Part shown: piece after piece, positions 36,893-48,027 of the stretch | How the letters are laid out: every line of letters begins with the position of its first letter | Position numbering within the stretch: the stretch's first letter is position 1 | NCBI GenBank assembly: GCA_902806595.1 | Contig: CADCXC010000009.1 | Location: 2,418,001 to 2,482,000 of the forward strand | Origin: Pyrenopolyporus hunteri | Taxonomy: Eukaryota > Ascomycota > Sordariomycetes > Xylariales > Hypoxylaceae | Direction: 5' to 3' | DNA: 64,000 nt | Position numbers and translations under genes: made by a program | Notes under the pieces: model-generated | Told to the model about the DNA's origin: nothing | Database searches by the model: none | What the model saw: only the letters and a program-made list of their open reading frames with translations

Positions 36893-38638
36893 TCAGATAC
36901 ACCAAGGTGCATCAATATCTAAGTTAACAACATTCCACCACTTGGTATTCGAGTTTCGGCCGCTGTCGGCCTGGAGATCTTGCTGCTTCCAGTACGACTC
37001 GATTATATCACGTAGAACAAACACGTTCCCTATGTGCCGTTCGTTGTCCATTTTATCGAGCGTTTGTAGGATCAATATTCTCTGCTGGTCGTTCTCGGTC
37101 TCGCATGCGATGACGAAAAGCGGCCAGGGGCTCGTGCAAACTTGAAGTCTCTTTAGCGCCACGAAAGCCTGCTCCAGATATATCGATCTGAAGTCTTGAT
37201 GATGGGTAGATTCGCCAGTTCTCTGTAAGTAAAGTAAAGCCGCGATCCTGTAAAGCTCGGCGGTGTTTAGGATCCGGGATCTTTCGTGCGGCGGTAGGCG
37301 GCTCTCGTCTAAGGGGTCTAGGTGCTGCGTAAGGTTTTTTATTCTGCCCTCAATCTCGCGCCACTTGTCCGCCCTCCGAGCACGCTCCTCGGAACTAAAT
37401 TCTATATAATCACCCCGGAGCTCCGCGGCGCGTAGTTCGTTTACGTAGCTAATGATTTCCATCACCTCCACGGAACATCCGAGCGACCCTATAATCTATC
37501 GGACGTCAGTTGACATTGGCCTTGAATAAGTGTGTAGGGGGACGTTACCGCAGATTTGTCGAAATTTGCATCGTATAACAGTTGTAAGGACGCCGGGCCC
37601 CGTGTCCCATACTGCAGTGGCCGGCTGAAGCCACCCAGGATTTCGTGGTAGAGAAACCACGTGTATAAGAAGCCATACTTCAGCCTTCCGCCGTGGATGG
37701 CGGCGAGCTTGCGGAGGATTGTCTGAGCACCGTGGAGGTGCAAATTCCAGTTGCCCTCGGTCTCGTCGAAGACCTGTCACAAATTAGCATACCCGTACAC
37801 GAGTGAGGTTCGAAGACCAAGCCTCACATTGTAGACGCAGAGCATCATCGACGTAGCTAGCTGCGTCTCGGTTATACCGATAGACTCGCTCGACAGGGAG
37901 GAGGATAGAGATCGAAGGGCGTCGGCCTTGTAGGCGAGGGCTTGCTCTGCGCCCCAGAGATGAAAAGCGGAAACGGCAAGCATGGCATTTCGCAGGCCGT
38001 CCGAAGCGTTGCCGAAGGTCGAGAGCGCCATGGGCAGCAGATCGTCGCGGAATCCATTGTTGACGTTAATCGTAGATATCATCCGAGAGAGCTTGTCCCG
38101 GTCTAACACAGTCAGCGTCAGCAAATCCTCCGTAACTCGGGGAGCGGGAGTGGATCTGGGTCTGGATCTGGGGTAATGGGGGGCCCGCTCTCACAGTAAT
38201 CGATCAGATGAGATTCTCTCTCGTGGAAATTTGAGAATAAAGGTATGGTTCGTCCCGGTCGCGGCTGGGCGGGCACGATAGCCAAGCAGATAGGCGATAT
38301 GCCTTTTCTGGCAACGGCCAGGTCCGAGTAAGTCACGTTCAAAAACTGCTTTCCGTAGTAGGTAGAGTTAATTTCATGTTGGTGGATCGTGTGATCCGGC
38401 AGGCGGCTCAATCTACGCCTACCATCTGGCTGATCCGGCCAGGCGAGGCGGATTCCGTAGCCTAGACATTCTCTTCCGGTGCGAAGGCAGTTGTTACAGG
38501 CCGGGTATCCGCGGTCACATCCAATCTTACGCCCTTCCCGACGAGTTAGTAATTGTCGCGATTGCTGCTGATGTTATACTCGAGGAGAAACTTACGTTTG
38601 CAAGTCCAACATCCCTGCGCCCGTCTAACAGTCTCCAT
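36893..38638 (-). CDS. Zn2Cys6 transcription factor with fungal-specific regulatory domain
   Basis: Five exons (complement): 38638-38596, 38533-38195, 38135-37828, 37773-37549 and 37495-36893, encoding 505 residues. Residues 10-37 form a zinc binuclear cluster with spacing C-x2-C-x6-C-x6-C-x2-C-x6-C (CWTC, GCD, PACNNC, REC), followed by GYGIRLAWPD. The cluster is interrupted by a 62-nt intron after codon 14, a common position in this family. The rest resembles the fungal-specific domain of the PF11951 type: SHLIDYFTEDLL, LPMALSTFGNASDGLRNAMLAVSAFHL, ATSMMLCVYNVFDETEGNWNLHLHGAQTIL, YTWFLYHEILGGFS and a helical C-terminus. It probably binds DNA in the nucleus as a dimer. The third exon junction (intron 38136-38194) is the least certain, since the intron lacks a clear branch site. 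Convergent position suggests, but does not prove, regulation of the nitrilase. Confidence 0.88.
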
Positions 38639-39810
38639 CTTCTTCAGCGGTGTGTCGGGACGGAATCGCGCTTAAGGCTTTCAGCTTGAGATCATAACCG
38701 CGGGTTCTGAGCCTTGCATCGTCAAGCACGGGAATTGACTTCTTTACAGTGGCGAGGCTGGAAAAAGCAGCCCAGCGGCGCAGACGCGGAGGCGGAAGGG
38801 GGTATATTATCCACACGGGATCGATAACTGAACAGATAGACTACTAGGGTTATCCAATTCTCGAACCTGCCATCATACGACGCATTGTAACGATCTAGCT
38901 GTACGATTTAGCCAAGCTGGGAGACTCTGACGATAGGATGGTCCCCGGAACGCTGGGTACATTGGATGTACGTTTGGCTCTCGAAGATGGTAGCAGCGAT
39001 ATCGTGCAATCCCAAGGTGTCAGAGTCTCCGCAATTCCCTACCGACCAATAAGACGAGGTCCTACTGTCGGGGTTGCCAGCACTCAAATCCCGAGTGACC
39101 GGACGAGACCCCGAGCATTTGGCACCTAAATATTCGAGGCGTCGACACACCTGACAATACGAGACTCCAAAGAGGGAAGAATAAAGGGAAAAAAGAAAAA
39201 AAAAAGTCGAGCAAGAAAAAAAAATTTTAAAGCCAAAGCCACAGGTGATAGGGGCAGAGGTAATATCTAATAGCCTAGTCGGCGAGGAGACCAGCCTTCG
39301 GCAGTTCGGCGACCAGGGAACGGACGAGTCGACCTTTTTCTTTTTTTCTGAAGCTAAGAAGTTTCTCTAGGCAGTCATGCTGACAAGAGACATCCGCGAT
39401 ACATGTCTCTTCGCTTGTACGTCATGCTCAGGCCATTGTAACACGCCAGGCGGTCGAGTTCAAATCCCATACATCCCCCATTCCCGGGCTCACCTGAATA
39501 CCAAACGCCTTCGTACGTCTCTAGATCTCGAGAGATAGAGATCTCGGGAAAGGAGGCCCTGGGATAGCATCCAGACCTCAACGACAACTGACAGCGCACT
39601 ACTCATTTGGCGACGACCTATCAGTGTCGAAGCCCAGGAAAAGATTCAGTCAGACCGGTGAGATGGCGGGTAATGCCGGAAATAAGCTTTGGTAGGCAGG
39701 ACGAGGATAAGAAGAGATCAGATGATGGCGACTAGCAAGATGCCAGGGGTTCTCCGCGGGGGCGTCTATTGGTAAAGAAGGGGACGTTCTATTGGATCGC
39801 CAATGAACCT

Positions 39811-39847
39811 TGAGCGACGTTGAGCGACATCGAGCGACGTTGAGCGG
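39811..39847. repeat. 10-base tandem repeat TGAGCGACGT, about 3.7 copies
   Basis: Direct successive units TGAGCGACGT, TGAGCGACAT, CGAGCGACGT and TGAGCGG. The period is exactly ten bases with single-base differences. A slippage origin is likely. Confidence 0.85.
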
Positions 39848-40082
39848 CCCCGCTACAGATATAGCTAACGGAATCGGGAGTTGACAGCTCGATAGGGCAA
39901 GCTCGTAAGCCGCGGAACGCACCGCCATGCAAACATGTGAATCTAGGCCAACCCGCGGCAGTGTGTGCGGGATCAGGGGGTCTCCTGAGGTGAGTAAAGG
40001 AATTGATTATGATTGATCGAGTCGCGCTGTCAGGGGAGGGTTTTTACCTTCTTCGGGCGAACTACATGAGAAGGGGTATGTC

Positions 40083-40140
40083 GGTAGGTATGTAGGTAGG
40101 TAGGTAGGTAGGTTGGTAGGCGGGTAAGCAGGTAGGTCAG
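40083..40140. repeat. GTAG tetranucleotide array
   Basis: The longest array of the dispersed family: mostly GTAG units, with interruptions (GGTATGTAGG, GGTTGGTAGGCGGG). The following 40 bases continue with looser GTAAGT/GTAGGT units. Confidence 0.9.
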
Positions 40141-40349
40141 TATGTAAGTGTTTGTAAGTGTGTAGGTGTGTAAGGTGGGCTTCCAGTTAGGCACATATGC
40201 AGGTGATGAATGAACCGACCTGGCGGGTAATGGGTATGGAGCTAATGGAGCCAGGTACCTACCCTATCTAGGGGGCATATAGAGCTATAGGGCTCTGCTT
40301 CGACGGCCTAGATCGACGCGTCTTACCGTACTTCTTACCATAAGTACAT

Positions 40350-40575
40350 GTACTCCTTACCTGGTAGGTACGGCACTTATTGTCTCTAAGTGCCTTCCTT
40401 ACCTAGGTATATGGCAGGTATCTTACCTTAGGTAAGGCTTACCTACCTGCCGGTATGGGTTCCGCCGATGCCATCCTTCCTTTCTCCCGGCATCCTTCTT
40501 ACGGCGTTCCCTACCCGACTTCCTAGGGTTCTATATTAGGTACCTACCTGGTACCTACCTACCTACCTAGGTACT
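40350..40575. repeat. Cluster of TACCTA/TAGGTA motifs in both orientations
   Basis: Within about 225 bases there are repeated TTACCT, TAGGTA and TACCTACC units in both orientations, ending in a CCTA run that meets CCTAGG near 40566-40571. The arms could pair with one another. Confidence 0.75.
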
Positions 40576-40931
40576 ATGTATATTCTTGTGGCGCTCTGTT
40601 GTGGCTCTCTATTGTGGCGGCCAACTCGGCAAACTCGGCCTCGCTTACCTAAACACCTAAATAGGAGAAGCATCCCTTTCACGGCAGCACATGAACGAAT
40701 TAGGAAATGACCGAGGTTCAATTGACACGTGCAATGACCGAGAAGACCAAACAGCGTCATCGTCCAAGGGTTTATGTAACATTACTATCTTAACTCGAGC
40801 TGCCTTCAACCGCTTCCGTAAGATAATCTGCCTCTTTACAACTTATACCTCGCGTGCTCCCCAACTCCTCAACCTACAACCGGCATCTGTTGATTAGGTA
40901 TACAACTCTTGTTTCGAGCACTCTCGCGAAA

Positions 40932-41467
40932 ATGGGCCTCAAGAACGGTATGGTGTAACGACGTGGCTGTCGCATTTCCCCAAGCAACTCCGAAGGCTGA
41001 TTGATATCCTTTTCCTAGACAAGTTTCCTTCCTCGGCAGCCTTCGAGGCTATCAACGAGGTTTTGCAGTCGAGCGAAGCGGACCGAAAAGACGCTATCAA
41101 GCAAGGCAACGGCATCTACGCCTTCACCCTGAAGAACAAGGCCGGCGAGACCGAGAGTTGGCATATTGACCTAAAGGAGAAGGGTGTTGTCGGTACTGGT
41201 CTGGGCGACAAACCAACAGGTAAAACACTCTTGATGACTTATGATCCCCAGGGTCAAAGCCCATTCATGTGGAGCTAACGCGCTGATTCGCCATGGTATG
41301 CAGTTACTCTGTCACTCTCGGATGAAGACTTTGGCAAGCTCGCATCTGGCCAGGCCAATGCGCAACGATTATTCATGGCGGGAAAACTGAAGATCAAGGG
41401 TGACGTGATGAAAGCGACTAAGATGCAACCTATCCTGGCAAAGGCGCAGACAAAGGCCAAGTTGTGA
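40932..41467 (+). CDS. SCP2 sterol-carrier protein, peroxisomal
   Basis: Small lipid-binding protein of the SCP2 family, comparable to yeast oleate-induced POX18-type proteins, thought to carry fatty acyl or sterol ligands in peroxisomes. Three exons, 40932-40947 (only 16 nt), 41019-41219 and 41304-41467, encode 126 residues, the usual length. The introns are 71 and 84 nt with TAG/CAG acceptors. The start MGLKNDKFPSSAAFEAI leads into the SCP2 fold: IKQGNGIYAFTLKNKAG, WHIDLKEKG, VTLSLSDEDFGKLASG, AQRLFMAGKLKIKGDVMKA and TKMQPILAKAQ. The last three residues, Ala-Lys-Leu, fit the PTS1 peroxisomal targeting consensus. The short first exon ends one base into codon 6 and restores the frame exactly. 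Confidence 0.93.
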
Positions 41468-43053
41468 GATGTTCGGCCGCAGCTATCATATTGTTTTAAT
41501 CCAGGATTAGGTTTTTAGCGATACAAGGAACTCGTGTACCATCTTCTTCCCCCTTCTATTTTCTTAATTGACAACCTACATAACCCACTGCAAAGTCGCT
41601 TGAACGAGTCATTGAATATACCTACCTCTGTTCACCTATTTCCATTGAGCTAGTTTGCCTCGAGGCTAGGATCTCACTTGAACGCCATGTGAGGATCATA
41701 ATGGGTCCTGGGGGGAGTAATATTGACTCAATGCACAACCTACATATGGACCGACCTTGGCTACGCGTAAGCATATTAGGTCTGATGCTGTTGAATGTAC
41801 CTAGGCACCTATCGTAAATATTGGATATCGAGGGAAATTTGTATAGGTAACCCGAGATAAGAGCGTCCTTCAAATAGTGAATGAAAGCCAACAACCAAAG
41901 TAAATGATATCGTCTCTATATTTGTCTTCTAGCTTAGGTGGGTACCTAGGTAGGTAGGTACCTATCCGATAACATAAACGGTATGGATAGGTACATGTAT
42001 TTGTAAAAGCCAGGTACCTAGGTACTCAGGCAGCCAAGATGCGCGAACGAAACAGTCTTGCTTGGTATAGGGATTTGGAGTAGAGTTATCTAGGTCTTTA
42101 TTATCAATTTCCTTGGTTCAGCACCTGCTCGTGCATATAGCCAGGTGCATAGCTAGGTAGGTACCTAGGTACCTAAGGTAACCTCTCATAAATATCAATG
42201 CGGGTATCACCATTGAAATCGATAAAGGCATACGAAATGTACCCAAGCTATAGGTGGGTGACACGAAAAAGCTTAAAGGTTTACATATGTCCACACGGCC
42301 TGCATGCTGAATACCTAGGTACCGGTTCTGAGATAGTGAACCTGACAGGTGGCCTGTGCTTCCTTAGGATAGCTGCCGATAGCCGGTCGTACCAGTACTT
42401 AAGGTACTTGGAAGGCGCGTCTCGATTGTTGCCCAATGACGTGAATTTGTTGCTGGGGACACCAAGCTTCCTTAGGCAAACACGAGCACCTCATTGACTA
42501 ATTTCTGGGGTGTCGTACAGTCATGGGCCAGGTACGTACCGGAATTTACCTAAGGTGCCCATTTATTATTGATTTTTTTTCTTCTCTTTTCCCTGGCAGC
42601 CGTCGGCTTCCCCCCCATAACCCCAATAATAATAACATCACTCCCTGTCTCTTCTCTCCCAGCAAGCAAAATCTTCTTTGCCCTAGTTCCAGTCCCGTCC
42701 CGGTGTCGTTGATCGTCGACCATCCCATCAAAGCAGAACTTCTTTACCATTCGGATTCATTTCAATTATTGCATGTCAATATTCTTTGAAGTTTGTCGAG
42801 ACTCGCCTCTTGGGCTTTTCTTCCGCCTTTTGCGTGGCCTTCATTCCAGCCCATCATTCGTCGAGCCATTGCAAATTCCGTGTCGGTCGCAACCGGTCGC
42901 CTAGGTAATCCCAACTTCGACCAGCTTTCGCACCCCCCCGACGCGTTCGTCTCCCACACTTTCTCCCATTCCCTATTCCAACAACTTTAATCAACCACGC
43001 GTAATCGCGTAAATCGAGGCATCCCCATCTTCTCCTCTACAACATCATTCACA
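41468..43053. other. Intergenic region with TAGG arrays and CT-rich leader
   Basis: 1.6 kb between SCP2 and the nucleoporin gene. It contains CCTAGGTAGG arrays at 41935-41964 and 42152-42180. A pyrimidine-rich stretch from about 42560 to 43050 is presumably the nucleoporin promoter and leader. No gene recognised. Confidence 0.55.
42152..42180. repeat. TAGGTACCTAGGTACCTA palindromic array
   Basis: Alternating TAGG and TACC units form nested palindromes centred on GGTACC and CCTAGG. Member of the dispersed family. Confidence 0.85.
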
Positions 43054-46000
43054 ATGAATACTACCACGCCTCTCAAGCCTCGCCCTCCCCCGGGCCAGCA
43101 AGGCTCGACGCCCTTCCGATCTGCTTCAGCAAGCAGATTTCGGTCGTCGCTCGTCCCCATGAGTAGACCATCCCCTGTACGTTCCTCGCAGCATACGGGC
43201 AAGCCGGCGCCCAGCTATTCGTATGGTCGCGACCTCTTCCGCACTTCCACACCACAAACCGCCCGTACCAACAAATTCGCGCCGAACCTACCAGCGGAAG
43301 CAACAAGAACAACCCCAGGCGGCCGCAAGTTCGCCCAAAAGACTTCTTCACACGGAGGTATGTACGGGATACCCTCCACTGAGCCTTTCAAGATGAGAAT
43401 ACCATCCCCGGATCCGGAGTTGTCCGGCGAGGCTCTGTCTAAGGAGGTTCCCAACGATACCGGCCGCGGCGGTACCATTTACGCGGATCAGTTCCTTGCT
43501 CACAAGTGTCCCCCGAATTTCGATGACCTACAGCGACGGCAGTTCTTCTGTATCCTTGATCTGCGAAGACTGAAATACGCCGCTGATGAGATATTCACGA
43601 AGAAGGATTGGAAGCTGAATATTATGAACTTCGCGAAGGAATATGAGAAGAGCAGAGGCTTGATTATGCTACGATACGGCCTTTATGAGTTTAAGAACGT
43701 CAAGCCATCCGAAGAAGTGCTCAAGAGATGGAGAGCTGCCCACAACTTGCCCGAGCCCGAGCCACAGGCAGAAAAGAGCACAGTACCGGGGACTCCCACC
43801 CAGAGTAACCGCCGCTCCGTGGTCCCGGGTAGCGTTGGGGCGAAGCGTAAGGCCGAGGAAGATTTAGCGCCAAAGGATAACGCCCTGATGGCATCTACCG
43901 CGAACCAAAACAAGCGCCGCAACGTCGCTCAGGAGCGGGCTGATGCCGCTCTTACCGCGCCCGCGCCTTTCAAGAAGAGCAAGCGCAAGGTCGACGAGAC
44001 TGACGAACCGGACGAGAATCAGCCCAATAAAGTCCAGCGGCCCACACCATCTGCTGCTAAATCCAAGTTTGAGAGCATTCTTAACAGGGCACAGAGTGGT
44101 AGTACTTCGCCCCTCAAGAGGCCTCCCCTAACATCCTTTGGGGCACCGAAGTCTAACGAATCAGAGGATTCGAGCCTCGCGAGCAAATCAAACCCGTTCG
44201 CAACATCCACGAATGGTTTCAAGCCCGCAACAGTAGAAAGTATCAAGGAGGACACCAGCGCCAGTTCTGTGTTCGCCGGGAACAAGGCTGGATCAATGCC
44301 GGCCAAAGCCAGCAGCAACATCTTCAGCTATCTCTCCGAGAGTTCCGCTAATAGTAGCGGTAACGAGAACGCTAACGTGGACGACGGCGATACCGAGTCC
44401 GAATCGGAAGAGGAAGCGGCTAGTCAAGAGGCGCCGCAGAGTGCCCAACCAAGTGCCGCTAGTAGCGCTGGCACGAACACCCCTTCAACCCAGAGCGGCT
44501 CATCTCTATTTTCCGCCAGTAACCCTACTACCTCCTCCAACCCCTTCGGCGGCCCGGCCAAACCTAGTGACCTCGCTTCGAAAGGAGGCCTCTTCGGACG
44601 AGTGCAGATGGGGTCTAATGGACAACCACTCCGAGCTACGGCCGATGCGGAAGGACGGAGCGTGTTCGCTCCAGCCAAACAACCTGCCGCCGAAAAGGAA
44701 CAGATCAAGACCCCCGCTAAGCAACCGGGCGACTACACTTTCAATCCAGCAACGACACCAATATCTTTCGGTCCGCCTACGTCTAGTGCCGCTAAGGCTC
44801 CAGCTGCCCTCCCTAACGCAGAGTCTACGAAGGAACCTAGCACGTCTGAGAGCGCCACTGCGAAGCCGACCCCGGCCCTATTCGGAGCCAGCGCTTCGGC
44901 CAGCCCGGCGTTCCAACCATCCGGTTCGTCGCTATTCGGAGCATCTAGTGGAACATCCAGCTCGTCTCCGTTGAAGTTAAACGGCGCCGCAAGTTCTATC
45001 TTCTCGGGTCAGAAGACAACCCCGACCCCATCTAACTTATTCAGCCCGGCTACTTCCTCTAAGCCCTTGTTTGGAAGTGCTGCCAAGACAAACGAGGCCA
45101 ACTCTTCGGCTCCTAAAGAGCAGCAGAAAGCTGTCTCAGATACTGCCCCAGTAACCACTAGTATCACATCGCAGGCTGGGGCTGACAAGGCGCCTGCGGA
45201 TGCCAAGGAGACCACTTCTCTCTTTAGCCCAGCAGCAATCGCCACGGTTCCTACAACTCAGACTACGTCGTTGTTCGGTAACAACGTAAAGGCTACTAAG
45301 GTCTCGGCAGATGTAGCCGTTAGCGGCCGTTCACTATTTGCAAATAGCGCGAAAGAACCCGCGTCGAATCTGTTCGGCGGCTCTTCGAATACGGTATCGA
45401 CCGGCGTAGATAATGCGAAGGTTAATGCCCCTAAGCCTACGTTCGATACTCCAAGCAAGCAGTCGTCTACGGGCTTCTCTTTCGGCGCCTCAAAACCGGA
45501 AAGCGCAGCTGAGATAAACAAAGCTAGCAATGGTTTCAACCAGGAGCCGAACAATTCCAGTACACCTGCACCCAAGTCAGTCTTCGGCTCCGAGGCAACT
45601 AAGCCTATCAATACAACCGGATCCTCGCTGTTTGGCGGCAGTTCAACCATTTCAACAAACATTTTTGGTGCTAAGAACGGTGAAGCAACACCTGCGGAAA
45701 AGAAACCGACTATAACGGCCACACCTTCGTTATTCGGCAATAAACCGGTCGCTTCAACTAATCTGTTTAACTCTAAGAGCACCGACGTAGTACTCGCTGA
45801 GAAGAAAGAAGAAACCACAACGAAGCCGACCAGCATCTTCGGCAGCGCTTCTCCTAGCCCGGGTCCTTCTTTCACTTTTGGAACCCAACCCGCGGCTACA
45901 CAGGCTGCAACCCCGCCGCCGGTGATATTCGGCGCGGGTTCTAGTACGAGCAACGATCAGTCGAAGAAGCCTGAAGTTCAGTTCGGAAGTTCCACGCCTA

Positions 46001-46967
46001 GCGCAAGTACGTCATTCACGTTCGGTAACGGGCAAGGACCTGCGGACTCGGGGTTCACCTTTTCCGCAGGAGGAAATGGGCAATCATTCAATAACCCATT
46101 CGCCTCGTCGAACACGGCGGCGCCGGCATTCGGCGCCAACGCTTCAACGCCCGGCCCATCTGCGTCGTCATCCTTCAACTTCAGTTTTGGCCAAGGAGCG
46201 CCATCCACACCTACCCCAGCCCCGGCTAGCCAAGGAACTCCCATCTTCGGGGCATCTTCCAACGGAGGCAATCCACCTAGCTTCAGTTTTACTCAGGCAA
46301 CGCCTACCCAGGATAACTCCAATCCGTTCGCGCCCAAGCCGACGCCGAATTCTTCCGGGAGTTTTGGGAGCTTTTTGCAAGCGACCAATGACGCGTCCAC
46401 AAGAGCCAGTAAGCGATTCCAAAATAAAAGGCTACAACGGAAACGGATACACTAACACTCTCAGCCTCTCCATTCCCCGCGCCCTCCAGCATAGGCACAA
46501 CTCCAGTTAGCGGGACGCCGGAGCCGCAGACCCAGGAAGACGGGGAAGAAGCACCGCAGGAGCAGATATCGCTCACAAACGGCGGGCCGGGCGAAGAGGA
46601 CGAGACGATCCTACACGAGGTGCGCGCCAAGGCGATTAAATTCGTGCCAATAGTTGCGGGCGACGAAGAAGAGGAGAGGAAGTCACCGTGGTCAACCCAG
46701 GGAGTGGGACCCCTCCGCGTTCTCAAGAACAAGACGACCGGTGCGGTCCGAGTGTTGCTCCGCGCCGAGCCGAGGGGTCACATCGCCATGAACAAGGCGA
46801 TCCTCCCGGACGGCAATTTCAAGGTTAAGGAGAAGACTGTTAGCTTGGTAGCGGCAAGCGACGATGGGTCGGCTCTCGAGACGTGGGTCCTACAAGTCAA
46901 GAAGCCGGAGTTTGCTCAGCAGCTTGCTGGTGTACTAGAAGCGAACAAGGGTGCGAACAGGAAGTAA
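43054..46967 (+). CDS. NUP2: FG-repeat nucleoporin with C-terminal Ran-binding domain (Nup2/Nup50-like)
   Basis: Component of the nuclear pore basket that helps importin recycling by binding Ran and karyopherins. Two exons, 43054-46408 and 46495-46967, encode 1275 residues. The N-terminal 145 residues are Pro/Ser-rich and basic. A conserved helical block (about 156-235: FDDLQRRQFFCILDLRRLKY, DEIFTKKDWKLNIMNFAKEY, LIMLRYGLYEFKNVKPSEE) follows. The centre is a long low-complexity Ser/Thr/Ala/Lys region with many SLFG, IFG, FGS and FGA motifs (about 440-1110). The second exon supplies the RanBP1-type domain (about 1145-1270: EVRAKAIKFV, WSTQGVGPLRVLKNK, VRVLLRAEP, ETWVLQVKKPEFAQQLAGVL). The 86-nt intron has a GTAAGC donor, a CTAAC branch site and a TAG acceptor preceded five bases earlier by a competing CAG. 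The gene symbol follows yeast by domain order and may differ locally. Confidence 0.9.
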
Positions 46968-47460
46968 GGCTGGTTGTGGCTGCACGTGTTAGGTAGTTCG
47001 ATCGGGTTTCGATGGTCATTTGGGGTTTCTTCCGCGGCTTAACAAACGGGGCGTCTAAGGGATATACTAGAGTATAGCATGCATATGGGCATAATTTGGC
47101 GCTCCATCCCGGGAGCAGAAATGGAAGCTTTCGGACGTCTCGATGATGGGAGGCATAACCGCATTGCAAATTCGGGAGGGGCGTAATGAGCAAGCAAGAG
47201 ACGGCATTCACGATGCAAATAAATGTTTCTGACTTTCCAAAGCCTCGACTACTGCTTGGTCTTGTGATTAATCGTCTTATCTAGGTACCTCGTAACTTGC
47301 GACCCTTTTTCACGCGCTCCTGGGGATGGATATAAATAACCATTATCGTAGGGTACGGACATGGCTTCTCGGACGATAGGCAAACCTCTGGGACACTAGG
47401 AGCTGATGCCCAACTTATGACCCCTTAGACAAAAAAGGTTTCCGCCCAACGAAAGCAAGC

Positions 47461-47505
47461 TACCTACATAGGTACCTACCTAGGTAGGTACTTACCTACC
47501 TACCT
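47461..47505. repeat. Head-to-head CCTA/TAGG array
   Basis: CCTA units and TAGG units meet at CCTAGG and then return to CCTA units, so the 45-base stretch is nearly self-complementary. Part of the dispersed family. Confidence 0.85.
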
Positions 47506-47761
47506 TCGGAGGGGTACACCAGGTTACCGAAGGTCTAGATATTATAATATTAGCCGCACATGCATTTCGTGGCATTTCTTGCGTCGAAACGAACCGGCTA
47601 CGTGCATGTATAACGTGCTAGTAAAGTTACTAGTTCGAGCCACCGGCCTATCACTACGTCCGAATGGTAAAGTACTCTGGATGTATATGCTTGTACCTGG
47701 CCTCCTTGGCTTGGTCGGGAATCTTAGGCCTATAGACCGGCCCGTCACGTTTCGATACCTT

Positions 47762-47815
47762 ACTTTTTTATTATTTTTTACAATATTTTTTTTTCCTTTC
47801 TCCTTCTCTCACCGC
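47762..47815 (+). promoter_or_regulatory. T/C-rich promoter tract of spermidine synthase
   Basis: Dense T runs followed by CCTTTCTCCTTCTCTC, about 215 bases before the start codon. CT-rich strings like this are usual near transcription starts of strongly expressed mould genes. Assigned by position. Confidence 0.45.
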
Positions 47816-48027
47816 GGGCAAAAAATTTTCATTGCATGGTCTGGAAAAGGCAAATATTTTCGCCGTCCAAGGTCCCGGTCCGACAATTGCAATTTTCATC
47901 CTCGTCTTTTTATCGTGGGACGGCAGGACTAGCTTCCAAGTATTTAAATACCTCCCACGAAGCTCGCCGTAGCAGTAGACCTTTTCTCCTGCCCCGCCAA
48001 CCGTATTCCACATCCATACCACCGAAA

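Larger units (their letters stand above)
38639..40931. other. Intergenic region rich in short repeats, no gene seen
   Basis: 2.3 kb between the divergently transcribed regulator and SCP2 genes. It has A-rich tracts at 39190-39230, a 10-mer tandem repeat at 39811-39847, and the densest TAGG/CCTA patches of the window at 40083-40140 and 40350-40575. No coding sequence recognised. Confidence 0.5.
46968..48027. other. Intergenic region with CCTA/TAGG array and T-rich leader
   Basis: 1.06 kb. It holds a strong array at 47461-47505 and a T/C-rich tract at about 47762-47815, followed by the presumed leader of spermidine synthase. No gene recognised. Confidence 0.55.

Noticed and set aside
39450..39480. 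GTCGAGTTCAAATCCC, reminiscent of a tRNA T-arm.
   Set aside because: The five-base stem does not pair and no acceptor, D or anticodon arms are found at suitable distance.
45258..45953. 231-codon minus-strand frame opposite the nucleoporin.
   Set aside because: Mirror image of low-complexity FG-repeat coding sequence; no independent support.
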